64,000 nt of DNA, taken from Mesocentrotus franciscanus (Eukaryota > Echinodermata > Echinoidea > Camarodonta > Strongylocentrotidae). Each line of letters starts with the position of its first letter. Position 1 is the stretch's first letter. Both the position numbers and the translations under genes were made by a program. Shown one piece after another: positions 1 through 13,359 of this stretch. The notes beneath the pieces are model-generated. The model was not told where the DNA came from, did not search any database, and worked only from the letters and a program-made list of their open reading frames with translations. Where the stretch lies: contig CP137685.1 in assembly GCA_037976565.1 (NCBI GenBank), positions 21,533,032 to 21,597,031 of the forward strand, read 5' to 3'.

Positions 1-604
1 GGGGGTGTAATTATCTATTATTAAAGTGCATGTTTACAGAAAGATGTCAATGGGCTGTCATTTAGTCTTGTCTGAAGATAAGAAAACATGGGGGGGGGGG
101 ATATCGAACAAAAATATGAATCAGCTCCATGCATTGGATATAGGCACAATATTTCTACTAAAGAGCAATAAGTCTCCACAAGACCTCTGGAAAAATGATT
201 GAAATTAAAGTGTACCAATCACCCCAAAAATACATATTTTGTATTATAAGTAGTTCTATGCCACTCTACTATTCAAACATTGTGGAGCGGTGTGTGTGCA
301 GCGCCTTGTAACCGCAAGGAAAAGGCGCTATATCAAATATCTTTTGGATTGGATTGGATTGGAAAGAATAAGCTTCAAATATTACTCCTGTAGAGAGATT
401 TTGCAACTAAAAAGTAAACTCTCAATCTTTAACATTAAAGTGACTTGTGAGTAGATTACTTACACCCTTACATGTACATGCTCCCATAAAATAGGGCCAG
501 AATGCGGAACCGAGGTCCGACTTGGGTTCCATATGCAGTTATTCTTGATTTTCATCATAATCCTTATCCGTCAGCCCATCGATAGCTGAGTGACGTCTTT
601 TTTT
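1..604. other. Non-coding AT-rich sequence
   Basis: I see no exon-like stretch. A 65-codon open frame on the minus strand lacks any recognisable motif and runs through a poly-G tract near 90-100. The only structured part is the retroposon tail near 285-365, listed separately. Confidence 0.6.
285..362 (+). repeat. Retroposon 3' tail with (GGATT)n end
   Basis: A short hairpin-forming stretch, with GCGCCTTGTAACCGCAAGG followed by AAGGCGCTATATCAAATAT, leads into repeats of GGATT. The layout (a GCGC stem, then a short tandem tail) is that of the 3' end of a LINE or LINE-dependent SINE. A related tail with GCGCCTTGAGC...GGCGCTTT occurs near 52050-52100. No coding part is attached here. Confidence 0.5.
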
Positions 605-1592
605 TTAAGGGCAAGTCCACTCCAAAAATAACTTACTTTCAATAAAACCAGAAAAATCAGACAAACCAATCAAAAAAAGTTTGAGCAAAATCGGATAATT
701 AATAAGAAAGTTATGAATTTTTGAAAAAGTATGTAAAATTATGGAACAATGAGAATCACAACACAAATTGCCAAGATGGTTATCAGTTTGTGACGTCATG
801 TCCTCACAACTTATCAATTGCTTTATATAGTTTAATCCCATTAATTTCCCTTTTTATCCCCCAAAACTTGATTTCCCCATGCCTTTGCCCAGGATATATG
901 ATTTGTATCATATTGCGTGCATGACATTTCCCAAAAACGTTTATGAATTTTGAAGAATTGATACTATTTTCTTAATATTGTATGCATATTGTATGCTTAA
1001 TAATAGTTTATCAAAATTCAATTTTTTCATGATTTAACTGGACAAAAATTACTCTTTATTTGTGCATCCACACAAAAACATACTGTAAACGTGGTAATAT
1101 TCGCAGTGCTTTAATTTTCGCAAATTTCGGGCTAAAGTCGGTGTCCGCGAATTTTAGAACTCAGGAAAATATAAGCATGAGTTCTTATGCATGTTTTGAA
1201 CGGGCTGAATTGCGTGCAACGCGAATTTAAGAACCCGCGAATAAGTTTTGAGGTCGCTCAGCGCGAAAAAATTCATCGCGCAAAAATAACAGCGTTTACA
1301 GTATTACTAACAATCTAACTTGGATGCTGGTGTGAAGAAATAAGATTCTTAGGGTGAAAATAGGACATTTATATTATCAATATAAAGAAAATAATTAGTG
1401 AGGACCATACATCACAGACTCATGAGTGAGTTGCCAATTTGTGCAGTGATTTTCAAAGTTTTTCATGTCATTAAAAATTCATAACTTTCTTATTAGTTAT
1501 CCGATTTTGCTCAAACTTTTTTTGATTGGTTTGTCTGATTTTTCTGGTTCTATTGAAAGTAAGTTATTTTTGGAGTGGACTTGGGCTTTAAG
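605..1592. mobile_element. TTAA-ended inverted-repeat element (MITE-like), nested host
   Basis: TTAA at 605-608 is followed by GGGCAAGTCCACTCC. The reverse complement of the same sequence ends at TTAA 1589-1592. The terminal inverted repeats run about 120 bases (about 605-730 and 1470-1592) with only a handful of mismatches. TTAA borders are typical of piggyBac-type transposition, so a non-autonomous piggyBac-like MITE is a reasonable guess. No transposase frame is present. The interior is interrupted by a second element at 1081-1303. Related ends occur at 5527-6038 and 37490-37632. Confidence 0.7.
1081..1303. mobile_element. Small TA-flanked inverted-repeat element nested in the 605-1592 element
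   Basis: TACTGTAAACG at the left end is mirrored by CGTTTACAGTA at the right end. The interior carries several TTCGCG / CGCGAA strings in both orientations, giving an imperfect hairpin of about 220 bases. The TA at each outer edge fits a Tc1/mariner-style target duplication. It sits wholly inside the larger TTAA element, so it inserted later. Confidence 0.6.
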
Positions 1593-4500
1593 GTTCATTT
1601 TATACATTCTAACTGTACACAAATTATTTTTAAGGGGATTATTACACTTTAAAAATAAATTCTCCAAATGAAACTCTGCTGTTTTTACAGAAAATTAAAA
1701 AGTAGCTCCTGTAGACAAGAAATTATTTTTTGTACATACAATTTCATTATATTAGGCAATAGGCATACAGTATGCCTACACATGTTATGAAGAGCATGCT
1801 TTCTCTCCCATCTTCATATCTCTCCCACCACTGTCATCCAACACATTCCTCAATAAGGAAGATAATTAAAACAAGTTCCACACTGTAATCCAATAAACAA
1901 AGGGTCCCATTTAAGCTGCATTGGGAGGTCGATATGGATTCCCAGTTTGTCTAATGCCCATTTGGTCTACTCCCAATATGGTCTAATAATCATTTATTAT
2001 TGCACCATGTGGATAGTAGACTGGCTGGGTGTAGACTATATGGGAATAGACCCAACTGGGTAATAGACGAACTAGTTGTAGACCAAACAGCTATAAACCC
2101 CCTCAAGCCAAGTAAAACAGACATGGGCCTTTTTCTTGGCAGCCAATGACTGTACGATTCAAACCTATATATATATATCAAGAGTTCAACACCAAGCATC
2201 TTTAAAGGTAATGCAAAGTTTTGGGGAATTTTGAAATTGGATGGATATTTATTCTGCAAATTGAATAATACATTTGGATGCCCCTGTGGATGTATTAGAA
2301 CACTAAAAAAATAGCCCCTAAAACACTTCTGCATTCGAGCAAATTGAATAATCAAAATTTACAGGTGCCCGGTAAATTTCAAAAATTTCAAATAGCGCCT
2401 AAGGCCATTCCATGGTAGTTGCGACCATGAAAATCTCAGAATATGCAGTTCCGATATATAATTTCCAAACGGGAATAGCAAATCGGTCGATTATAGTCAA
2501 GAAACATTGTTTTAAAGATAAAGTGATATCAGTCTTGAGAGGGCGCTATACAACATAAAGGGTTTATTATTTACAATTTCATCACTTTAGACTCTATTTC
2601 AACCGCGACAACGATCATTGAATATTGTAAAATCGCATATGCTTCCAATATGTTCATTTGAACCAAATTCATGATCCAATACCAAAACTTTGTAATACCT
2701 TTAAGCATAAAATTCTTCACTCTGTATGTCTCAGGTCACCTGTTCACACAGAAAGAATCTTGTACAAAATGTATAATAAAGAATTAAACGTCTTGTAACA
2801 AAATATTGTGTGATAGATCATCATAAAGGGAAAAGGGTGTACACAGGTGAAAAATAGTATTGTGTATTCAATTTCAAAGAAACATCATCCTACACCTTTA
2901 TAAAGATGCTAGTTTTGGAGAGGTTAGTTGACATGACATCTGGCCGATCATCTGTTGTGTACATTTATATGTTTTTTTCCCCAATTCTTAATTGGGTTTT
3001 CGTTAAAACGTTACTTAAATCGCTGTTTCACTTCATATGATATTATGTTATGTTCATGTGACGTTTTCATATAATTCACAGTATTCAGACTACAGAAAAA
3101 TAATTATTGCATACATACATGTACAGCTATGCAATGGATTTTACTAGTCTGAATGGGGGTACAGTATAAATGTAAAATTCTTCACTGTCTTTCGGTACAA
3201 CGTCCAGGTAAACAGCTATGACTGACATTCACCAAGCTGTCACATCTAATGAACAAACTATGTAGGATTGAAAGAAGAAATATGTCTGCTGCTGCTCCTG
3301 CTGAGGCCTGAGATTAAGAAAGGTGTGTAGATGTTGGACTACATGCAGATCTACGAATGTATGGCAGGGGGAATAGTTGGGAGCTGGGTGATTTGCTCCA
3401 TAAGTTGGGAAAACGTGCCAACCTCTAAATATGAACAGAACCTAAATGGATACAATTTCAATTGATGGTGATGAATACAACAACTGGGCCCATTTATAAA
3501 ACCACTAAAGCTACACTAGTTGCCAACTAATAGCATTAACTGTAGTACATACATATTAGAAATAGTTTGATGACAACCAGACTTAGTAAGATTTTATGAA
3601 TATGAGCCTATGGCAAGTTTTAAAGTGCGGGTTCAAAGAAAATCATAAATATGGCAAATAATGTATTACTAGAAACTGGTAAGCTAACAGATGGCCATCG
3701 TACAAGCTTTAGGTCAACTACATATCGGGTGATTTATAAAAATACAAATAAAACCACCTCCATAGCATTTGGGAAATGCGAGAGATTCGCCAGAAAAATA
3801 ACGATATTTTAATGCCGTCACAATATGAACCAATCCTGCCCAAGCAGACGACATCCCATAAAGAATGAACATAATTGCAATGCTATTTGTTCTCAAATTA
3901 TAATGAGTTTAGTGTATATAAATGTGATGGAATTTTACACCATTCAAAAAGGGATATGAAACCGATTCTGATAACTAAATTCTTTTGTTTGTAAATACAC
4001 AGGATAGGGGTTAATGAACAATCAAAGAAACCACACTTTCAAATTTAAAACCCCCCGGAATGATAGCATGGACGCATTTGTTCCCTCTTGAAACGCCGAA
4101 CATACCGCGGTGTATGCAGCTGAAAATACAATGGCGTCTTATTTTGTTTACAAGCGACGGATTCCTTTATTTTTTATCGCTGCATTTTTCATCAAAATAA
4201 TACCATGCGCGGGGTTTAGAGTGAGGCAATAGATTAAACATTTAGCCTGACGGTAGTGAAGTAAGAGAAATAACTGAAGAGAAGATGACGAAACAGGCAC
4301 TGAAAATGTGTGAGATGTCATGGGACATCGTCTGCTTGTGCAAATCATGTTCAACATGTGACGTCACACATCTCAGCAGCGATCGGAGAGCATTTCAGGT
4401 GCTATGTCGGGCTGTATTTAAGAGTTTTGTAATTCATAATAATCATTACTTCGAATGTTTCCGAGCATGGAATTTTGATAACCTTGTCAAATCAAAGTGT

Positions 4501-4626
4501 TACCTTTGCAATAATGACAATAAAGTTAGTTTTTAAAATCAATGAACCTGATCTTTAAACATCATTGGGACTGCTACTACATGTACTACTTTTACTACTA
4601 CTATTACTACTAATATTACTACTACT

Positions 4627-4661
<35 letters not shown>

Positions 4662-5526
4662 GCTACTGCTACTGATACTACTACTACTAATACTATTACC
4701 GCTACTACTACTGCTACTACAGCTACTACTATTATTAATAAAATAATAATAATAATAATAAAAGTGCTTATAAAGCACTTTCCACCGAAGTCTCTAAGCG
4801 CTACTACTACAACTACTACAACTACTACTACTGCTAATAATGAACACTACACCTTGAATCTAAATTATAACCTACAACCCAAGAGCAACTATTAACCTAA
4901 CTTTATCCTTGACAAATATCAAAGCTAAGGGAAAATGTCACCAGAGAAAATGTTGATGAAGCAAATGTCAATAACTCATTTATCTGGTGTTACATGTACA
5001 CCAACTAGTTTTTCAGAGGTTGTCATTGAATCAGAAAGTTACATCTTGCCGTCACTTCCTTGAACATTCGATTTGTCAAAAGGAACATCTTCAATTGGCC
5101 TGCATGAATGAACCATGGAGCTATTAATAGCTCCATGAATGAACCAAGGAGTTAACTCCTTGCATGAACACAGAATACTTGTGTATCCTGAAAAATGAAA
5201 CAGGACACATCGTTCGTTCGCTGAGAGCGAGAAAGGCATCAATTCATATCCTTTTTTCAAAAAATGAACTCCTTTCTGGCTCTTACATGCGAAAATGATC
5301 ATGATCCCGATTCCTGCTGTGCAAAAGCCCCATTATCAACTGATCACTCTGTGACCTCCGATGACCCCTCAACGATCAGGAACTATCATGCCCTTGTCTG
5401 GAGATGTATGGAGGGTAGATTAATGGAGTTTTGAGGTGGTGAGTATGAAAACATCTTCAAGTCTTTACTGTCATATACCTGCGGTTTGAGCAAGCGCTTG
5501 TCATCAACAAGGTATGCCTCTTGTAC
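1593..5526. other. Non-coding stretch with repeats
   Basis: No exon could be supported. At 1925-2105 the motif TGGTCTA and its complement TAGACCA recur in both orientations, a palindromic repeat that accounts for the 121-codon minus-strand open frame there. At 4361-4370 there is a palindromic TGACGTCA. The trinucleotide array at 4573-4860 is listed separately. The rest is AT-rich unique-looking sequence. Confidence 0.5.
4573..4850. repeat. (CTA)n microsatellite with embedded retroposon tail
   Basis: Long runs of CTACTA interspersed with TGC and ATT variants. Near 4750-4800 the array is interrupted by AATAATAATAATAAAAGTGC and a small GTGCTTATAAAGCAC palindrome, which resembles a SINE tail. 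The polyserine-like frame on the minus strand is a product of the array, not a gene. Confidence 0.8.
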
Positions 5527-6038
5527 TTAAAGGGAAAGTCCACCCTGATATTAAGTTGATTTTAATAGTTAAAGCAGAAAAATGAGAGGAACAGGTGAGT
5601 GGAAGTTTGAACAAATTCCAATTAAAACTAAGAAAGTTATGAATTTTTGAAGTTGAGATCAATCAAATGCAAATTGGCAACTCTGTGACGTATCTTGCGA
5701 GTTCCTTTCCCATTTGCCCTGTACTAAAAAATCATAAAAAATTATATTTCCTTTAAGAAAATGTGCAATAATACATTCACCCTAAATATGTTTTATACAA
5801 CCCCTTATCAATAACTACGAAAATGAAAGTTTATGAAATTTTCTGTACAGAGCAAATTGGAGAGGAGCTCACAAGATACAACACAGTGTTGCCAATTTGT
5901 GTTTCACTGATGACAACTTCAAAAATTCACAACTTTCCTATTTTTAATCGAATATTGCTCAAACTTTCACAAATTTGTTTCACTAATTTTTCTGCTTTTA
6001 TCAAAACCAACTTTTTATCAGGGTGAACTTCCCTTTTG
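5527..6038. mobile_element. Second inverted-repeat element of the GTCCAC family
   Basis: TTAAAGGGAAAGTCCACC begins at 5527. The reverse-complement end, GGTGAACTTCCCTTT, lies at about 6022-6036. The terminal repeats (about 5527-5650 and 5920-6036) resemble those of the 605-1592 element but are more diverged, and the right-hand TTAA is lost. The short open frame inside at 5823-6026 is just the repeat arm. Confidence 0.6.
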
Positions 6039-6191
6039 AGCCTATACATGCAAAACATCACATAAAACTAAAGAAAAAGAAGTACTGTACGATGCCCTGA
6101 GCACTTTAACAGCCACAATTCTTATCCCATACATCACATGTACACTAGAAATGACCTGTGGCATGGTTGGCCTATATATAAAATGAGATGT

Positions 6192-6345
6192 AAGTAGGCG
6201 CAATGGCTTAGTAGTAGAGCAGTGGTCTAGTAACTGGGAGGTCCCGGGTTCGAAACCAAGTCGGAGCGCTATCTGCCCTTTGGTAAGGCATTAATCCTCA
6301 TTACCAAGTCCCTCGGTCCCCTGGTTGCTTACTTACAAGTATACA
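6192..6345 (+). mobile_element. tRNA-derived SINE
   Basis: The head has an A-box-like TGGCTTAGTAGTAGAGC at about 6204-6220 and a B box GGTTCGAAACC at 6247-6257, spaced as in a tRNA. It is followed by a non-tRNA body containing GGTAAGGCATTAATCC. These are the internal RNA polymerase III promoter elements of a tRNA-derived SINE. The cloverleaf is degraded (the anticodon stem does not pair well), so it is not called as a tRNA gene. The body shares GGCA(A)GACATTAATCC with the element at 7593-7845. Confidence 0.65.
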
Positions 6346-7592
6346 TATGCTTTATTAGCAGTCAGGTAAAACAAACAAATATATCAAAATATATAAATTA
6401 TATCAAGTTTGATTTATTGCTCTTAATACCACTTGAAAAGAATAAGATTTTCTACAATTACCGGTACAAGAATCTTGAAACACTATCAATCGAAATAAAC
6501 CTATCAACAGGCATCAGTTCAATGAGAATTGCAACTAATACAAGAAAGCAAATTACAGTGAACTACCCTTCGAATCTATTTTCTAATTTCTAGCATTGTA
6601 AGTATCTACATGTATAGGCCTACATGTACTCACTGACATCTTTATAATTATATAGCCTACCCTACCCTAAAAGTCCCTAATGTATACGAGCCTATATGCA
6701 TATACGAAACTGACACTAAAAAACCTTGACGTCCTCACTACAATTGGAATCACAAAGGTAATTTGCATTAACTCCTAATGACTGTATACTTAATAACACT
6801 TATGGTGACTAATATTTATTTTTTAAATGATATTGAAGTCTGAATACATGAGCCTATGCATTGTAGTTCTAATGACTTAATAATAATAAATCATTATAAG
6901 ACCGATGTTTATTTTCATTTCTCTCGGTCTTTTTCCTCAAAGTCTAATCTCTTCCTGTTATTTCTCTAAGGAAAATACACTCTCCACATATTCTCCTAAA
7001 ACTTCACGCACAATGGGGCATAAAAATAACAAAGGATCTAGTTGACTGATCAGTCAAACGCACTAGCGTTTGAATGCATGCGTGACATAACAAACAGGAA
7101 CCCATTTTTAATTTATTCAAGAAGGTGAACCGAAAACAAACTGCTTGAAAAATGTACCTTCTGGGATAAACATGTGGATTACATTACATGTGCATGTAGC
7201 CTACACATAGAGTGTATACAAGGAACTACATGTATGTATAAATGTATATGTATTTTGACAGGTACAAAAATACCTTTTTTCATGGGGAGTATAATAGGAA
7301 TGTGCATGCATCAGGCACCTGTAAAATAGTTTACATTGTGGAGGTTCGGGCTCTAGATTGATTTTTTTTTTCTTCTTCTTTTCCTTTTGTACTTAATTTT
7401 ACTATTTTATCTATTTTTTTTTTTGGGGGGGCCACGATGTTTGCTGGACCCTTGTTCCAGTTGAGCCTTGATTGTAGGAAAAACTGCAGGGAAACCTGCA
7501 GATTCTTTTTAATTCTTTAAGAAAAAGAAATAGAACTTTTGAAGAGAATTAACAATCCCACCCCTTTGCTTGCATTTATGGGCTAAATGAAT
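6346..7592. other. Non-coding AT-rich stretch
   Basis: I see no exon, RNA gene or clear element here. There are several TACATGTA strings around 7140-7260 and a T-rich tract at 7361-7425. Confidence 0.5.
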
Positions 7593-7845
7593 TGTGGAGA
7601 TATCGTTGTATAGTAGTTCATTCGCTTGATTCACAATCCAAGGGCTAAGGGTTTGAATCCCAGCCCGGCACTAGTGTCCTCTGGCAAGACATTAATCCAC
7701 ATTTGACACTCCCCACCCAGGTGTAAACGGGTACCTGGCAATTGCTGGGTAATAATAATTGCAAGGCCCTCACAGAGTCATGAAGAACACCATCATGTTG
7801 AGGAGGCTTCTCTGGGTAAACAAAATTATTGCTATTATTTATGGG
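7593..7845 (+). mobile_element. tRNA-derived SINE with ATT-rich tail
   Basis: A B box GGGTTTGAATCC lies at 7649-7660 with a degraded A-box region about 40 bases upstream. The body runs through GGCAAGACATTAATCCAC and a GGTACCTGGCA segment and ends in ATTATTGCTATTAT. The same body, in the opposite orientation, is at 31560-31815, and a weaker copy is at 49770-49990. Confidence 0.7.
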
Positions 7846-10800
7846 TTGATTTTAAGTTAATGGTGAAATCATATCTGGAAAGTGTAAGTAAATATAAATT
7901 TGGAAAAGAAGGTGAAGTTCAATTTTGTTTATCAATGGTTGCTGTAAAACTTTGATTTTTGTTATTGTATGTACACATGTACATATGTTATTGCTAATAT
8001 ATACCTCGAAAGAGGATGAGAAAAGAAACAAATTATTAAATGACTCTACCTTTAAAATGTAAGTAAACACCAGCCAAAATTGCTAAAATTAGGAGGAAAT
8101 TTCATTGATAATGAAAATTCGAAATTCTCATGTGATATGTTGATGACATTAGGCAGTAGTAGTCTTAAACTCTGAACAAATCAATACAGTCATCGTTTTT
8201 ACCTTTAACTCTACCACATGCCCACTTTTATCCTGACTCCTGTAATCCTACAGTTAAAAAGGAAGGAAGTTCAAAGGGATCTGGAATTTTCAAAGGTACC
8301 GGTATAACAACAGGATTACCATTATAAGACCACAGGAAGAGGATTAGAATCTAGTCTAATCAGCCCAACAAGATAAGCCTATACATGGGACTACAATCAC
8401 GATGCCAGTAATACATTGTGCCCAAGGGCTATGGGATGACTTTGCTATAAAACCAGATGAGGGTCTTTTGAAGATAAGAAGAATCAAGTATTTTATACAC
8501 AATTGTAACATGATTGCTCCACTTACTGCCAGTTTAGTCTTATTATGTAAAAAAGAAGCATATTCTAATCCTCGATCATGTTTCATTTTATGGAGAAAAA
8601 AATGGAAAAAAAAAAAAAAAAGATTAATGGGATGCTGATCTTACTGCCCACTTCCTATCACCCTTCATGTGCATGATCTAGATTTACCCACTGCTCTATT
8701 AGCAAAACCCTTTAAAAAGACTCCTTTAACTGCAATGGATGGATATGTAGGCTATCTAGTTCAAAAGTTGCTGTGCGACACAAAATAACAGGAAACTCGA
8801 CTCGTTTTTCTGAGTGAATTATGTCACTGGACCTTTTTAACTAATTTTTTCTCTTTGGTTTTCTTTCTTAGGATGTTACTGTTGCAAACTGCTTTTTCCA
8901 CCAAGAGCTGTAATAATATTTCTGCATGAATCAAAGTAATAAAGCATTCTACTTCCGCATAAATGTATTGTATGAAAAATTACTATGATTTTGGCTTTAA
9001 GAGCTATAGAAAACTCAGACAACAATTCTCCCCCCCCCCCTTTCCCTAGGTAGGGCATTCCATGTAATTACAGCATTTGTTTTACAAAATGATTGCATTG
9101 TATCATGAAAGCTTTCAAATGTCAACTACTCCATTCACCCTTCTTTATTGTAATGAAGTAAACGAACATCTAACTTCATAATGCTCAAATGAACACAATT
9201 TTTTTTCCTTCACATTTTTGTTGACAAAAGGCCTTGACAAAAGGCAAAGAGTCGAAGACACAACCAGAAGGCAATGGTGCGTGTCCTTTCCTGTCAGGTA
9301 CTTTTAACTTGAGTGGACCGTTGAAGAACTTGCCACAAAGGCCACTTCGGAATGGTGTATTTCACCCTCCCCCTTCCTCCTATAACTTAGACAAATATTG
9401 CTGTATTTGGGGGTAGACCTACTTCACAACTGGGTTTTGAAATAAATCTGGTATTTTGTTTTTTCTTATGTAAACAGAAAGTCTGGGATATTTCCCAAGT
9501 ACCGCACATGCCCACTTTGGGATGAACCTTGTGCAATGAATCCTTTTTTCTTCACCATTCCTGCAGAAAATCCTCCTCGTTTGAACTTTAATAAAATCCT
9601 TTTTTTTATTGTTGCATAATCCATCTACCAATTCTCCAGGACCTCTTCATAAAATACTGACATTGGTTGAGGGTGCAATTATTTATCTCTGGTTTGGAAG
9701 GGGAGCTCCCCTGCTCTGTAGAAGAAGAAAAAATGGCTTCCCATCCCAAGAATTGACGTAATTTTAATGTTCATCCAATTTCCTTAGGAATACTCCTCCT
9801 AAAAAGAAACCTCTCACCATCTCCCTCCATTTTTAATTTTTTTTTAGGGGGGAGGGGGCAGCTCCTCCCATGGCAAAAGACAGATTCCTTCATCATGTAT
9901 AATCAAGCTACGTGTAGGGCCTATGCTTTATTCCTTTAAAGGGCCCCCTCCCACGTCAAAGAGACCAAGAGATTGATGAGTGTCCAATGAATTCTCTCTC
10001 TCTCTCTTCTTCGTTTAACGAGCCTGGCAGGCTTTTGACAAGTGTTTGACGCCTATGATGAACGCCGCCGCTGACCACACCATTCTAAAACGACAGGAAA
10101 CAATCAAATTATCACCCGTCTTCTTAGCTTAGCATCATATGTTTCATGCTAGGCCTAGATGTAAGCCTATACCATGTGATAGACTCGACCATTACAGGGG
10201 GCTACAGGGGCGACCTTTTGTTCTCCTACATATTAATCCCAAACTAATCCATGTGTACTATGTATAATAATATCCCAAGGTCAAAGAAAATCAAGATTGT
10301 AATATTACCCCAAAGTGGTAATATCTGAACTAGGATATAAAAGGCAAGTTTTTATTTTTTGGATAGGCCAATCTTATTTGTATATATATTCTTTATTTCC
10401 AATGGGTTTCAACTAAGATATTTTGGGCTCTGTATTGCAACAAGTTAGGGATCCTATTTTCATTGTTTATATTTTGAAATTACTTCATGGGATCAATCAC
10501 CCAAAGTCATGGTACTCACGTAAAATGAAAATCTTGTCTGTTTGGGGCTAGAAGGGTGTTAAATCATACACCTTTAACATAGAATTAACGGCACAATGCA
10601 TTAAATAATCACTTCATACGTGACTGGATCCAATTCAAAGCTCAGGAAGAACTACAAGGTCCTCCTCATTTCAAACATATTTCATACTAGATCAATTTAA
10701 GATGGCTGAATTGCTACTAATAACAATAAACATTTTAACAAACCAGAGCTTTCTGAACATACAATTTCATCTGAAGCACTTCATTTTATTGACACTTCTC

Positions 10801-11800
10801 AATTTCTGTGTTATTGTGTTTAGAGTCTGTAAACAATTCCCACAATCATCATATTACAAGAATTGATAACAAAGCTGTTGTCATGACCTCAAGTATGGCA
10901 TTACATTTTATTGATATTTTTACTGCCAATGAAATAGTCCCACTTTTGTATAAAACTTTGAATGACAGATAACACTTGTAAAATGGCAGAACTACGTGTA
11001 CAGGTGCAATGACTGTATCTCCAACTGTTAGCACTGGTTGAACTCTATAAACATTAAACGATGACTGTACATGTAAACAATGAATTATCAATTTATGCCA
11101 ATAAATATCCTGAGGAAGTACCATGCAATAAATGGACTCTATACCATGGCAAGCCTTCATTATAGGCCTGTGGGCTTGCAATGAAAACAGGTTTACAATG
11201 TTAAACAAACAGTACATGGTGGCATACAGTACACAGTATAATAAGTGGGTGTGTCTTGGCATTATTCAGCTGACCTACAGTATAGTCTAAGTCTCAGACT
11301 CAATTACTTTCTATACATGTATATCATGCTCTAGTTGGTAATTATTATGAATTAGCACCAATTATCAATTTGAAGCTATCAATCAAAATAGCATTGTTAA
11401 CCACATTGATTTTGATTTACATCATCATTAGTAAATGAATAACTATGTCTTAGCAAGTTTCATTCTACATGTACATACAAGAGAGCATTTTATACACTAC
11501 CTAAATTTACATCACAGTCATTCTTGTAGCCTTTATGGATGTCAGCTAAATGAACATATTCGGAATAAGGAAACTAGCATTACATATCATTATATTAAGG
11601 TATGTGGGTTGTTTTTTAAAAAGGGCAAATCAGGTTTGTATGTACCCAGCGTAGGCCTCTGACTGAAGAAACAGATCTAAATGCAAAATTGCAAGTACAC
11701 AGTCAGTCAGCTGCACGCTCGTTAATGAGCATATCGTGCGGGCGTTATCGTGCGATGGAAACAGCTCGATGAATAAATATCCACAGACGAGAAGTTACGA
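7846..11800. other. Non-coding stretch
   Basis: Nothing with a recognisable product. The longest frame, 137 codons on the minus strand at 10849-11262, begins without an acceptor I can defend, has no family motif and lies in ordinary AT-rich sequence. A (TC)n run is at 9993-10008. Poly-A is near 8600-8621 and poly-C near 9031-9041. Confidence 0.45.
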
Positions 11801-11870
11801 GATTGTGCGAGAATATTGCAAGGGATAACGTAGACTCCATTTTCTCGCGCATGCTCAGTTTTGAGCAGCC

Positions 11871-13359
11871 ATGTTTGGGTAAGTCGATCTCCAGAAAATT
11901 TCCTTTCAAATGATATGAAATGTTAATATATTTCCGCGAAATTGACGTTTTACAGCACCATTCAATGAAGTCTAATTTTGAGAAATTTTCGTTCCTATTT
12001 TTGTACCTAAATTTTGTTTCCGTGAACCTGACCCGTTCGAAAACGAAAAATATATTTTGATGTCGATATGTGTTCAGCAATGTCTGAAATTGCTAAATCA
12101 GTTGTCAAATTTGAGGTTCCTCGACGGGAAATTAGTGAACTAAGCTTCCAAAATTCACATGAAAATCATGTTTTCACCGGAAATAGGTACTGAGTTGGGT
12201 GAACTGGCGCGAAATGGTCTAAAAATAGTCAAACGCGCGAATGTTCATCAACGGAGTAGTGCATACCCGATCGTATAGTGTTGTCCCACATATAGATTTT
12301 TAATGGAGTTTTGAGTGCAATTGTTTATCAAAGACCGATCGACCGAAACTATTTCATTTTTTGTTGAATTTCAGTTTCCTCATGTGGTCAGGCATTAAAT
12401 GGGACTGGGATTGTTAGGAATAACGTCTTTAGATTGAATTCCAAAAGGATTTGATCTAGACTTCTGAGTCAAGATCTAGCACTAGCACTAGCCACTCCAG
12501 CAAAGCATAGAGAGTCAATACTGCGTATGGACCTCTAGCGCTGTACCGTGTGCTACTAGGCAGCAATTTCACATGTGAATAGTCAATAGACATACAACAC
12601 ACAAATGCACACAATTATGCCGATAAAATTGTAAGCAAGTTTGACAGTGGACTCACGATTTTAATTTTTAAATTATTCTTTCTAACGTCGGTGAGTTGAA
12701 CAAATTGTATTTTACTGCTATTTAGGTGTCATCAATTGTCACTAAAGTACCGATTTTGAGTGAAATCAGTTTAATTTTGTACAGTGGTGTTTGAAATGTT
12801 GAGATCAATAAAACGGGTTTTAATACACAGCCAGGATAGCGATGCAGCAATGTGTGGCACTAGCTAGTAGATCTAGAGGTCTACTAGTACTAGTAGACGT
12901 CTAGTAAGTAGTAGCAGTCTAGACTCGACTTCTTTTCCCCATTTTCTTTGACTTTTCTTCTTCCCCTTCTTTCTTTCCCTTTCTTTCTTTCCCTTTCTTT
13001 CTTTCCCTTCTTTCTTTCCCTTTCTCTCCTCTTTCCCTTTGCCTTCTTTTCCTTCTCTCAATCTCTTTTTTTCTTTTTATGGCGGGGGGGGACAAGGCCC
13101 AATGGGGCAGTCACTGGTCACACTCGCACCTCACGGGGACCTCAAGGCTCAAGTATTTTAAAGGCCCTCGGCCATTATCAAATCAAGTTATTTATTGTGT
13201 CTCAATTAAGCAGATGCAAATTGTAACATTAATGTTTCCCATTTCTGTTTCAGAAGATCTAAAGGAACAGTTCCAGAAAATGTGTCCAGCCGTCAGGAAA
13301 TGGCATTGAAATTCGATGAATCCCCAGATGTATCAACCCAGCAATTGCAGCAATGGTAG
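11871..13359 (+). CDS. Possible two-exon micro-ORF (37 codons)
   Basis: ATGTTTGG at 11871-11878 is followed at once by a consensus donor GTAAGT. A pyrimidine-rich acceptor TTTCTGTTTCAG ends at 13253. Joined, the frame reads MFGRSKGTVPENVSS and on to a TAG at 13357-13359, 37 codons in all. I do not recognise the product. Directly downstream a second frame opens that carries a basic module (see 13320-13746), so this small frame may instead be the start of a gene now broken by frameshifts. A TC-rich microsatellite at 12945-13075 lies in the intron. The splice sites are good, but without transcript data this is tentative. Confidence 0.3.
12945..13075. repeat. (TTCC/TTTC)n pyrimidine tract
   Basis: Nearly pure C/T with repeats of CTTTC and CCTTT. 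Frames through it on either strand (poly K/E/G or F/L/S) are artefacts of composition. Confidence 0.85.

Noticed and set aside
6192..6275. tRNA gene
   Set aside because: A and B boxes are present but the anticodon and acceptor stems do not pair; the attached body marks it as a SINE.
10849..11262. 137-codon minus-strand open frame
   Set aside because: No motif, no exon-like base composition, no defendable splice sites.
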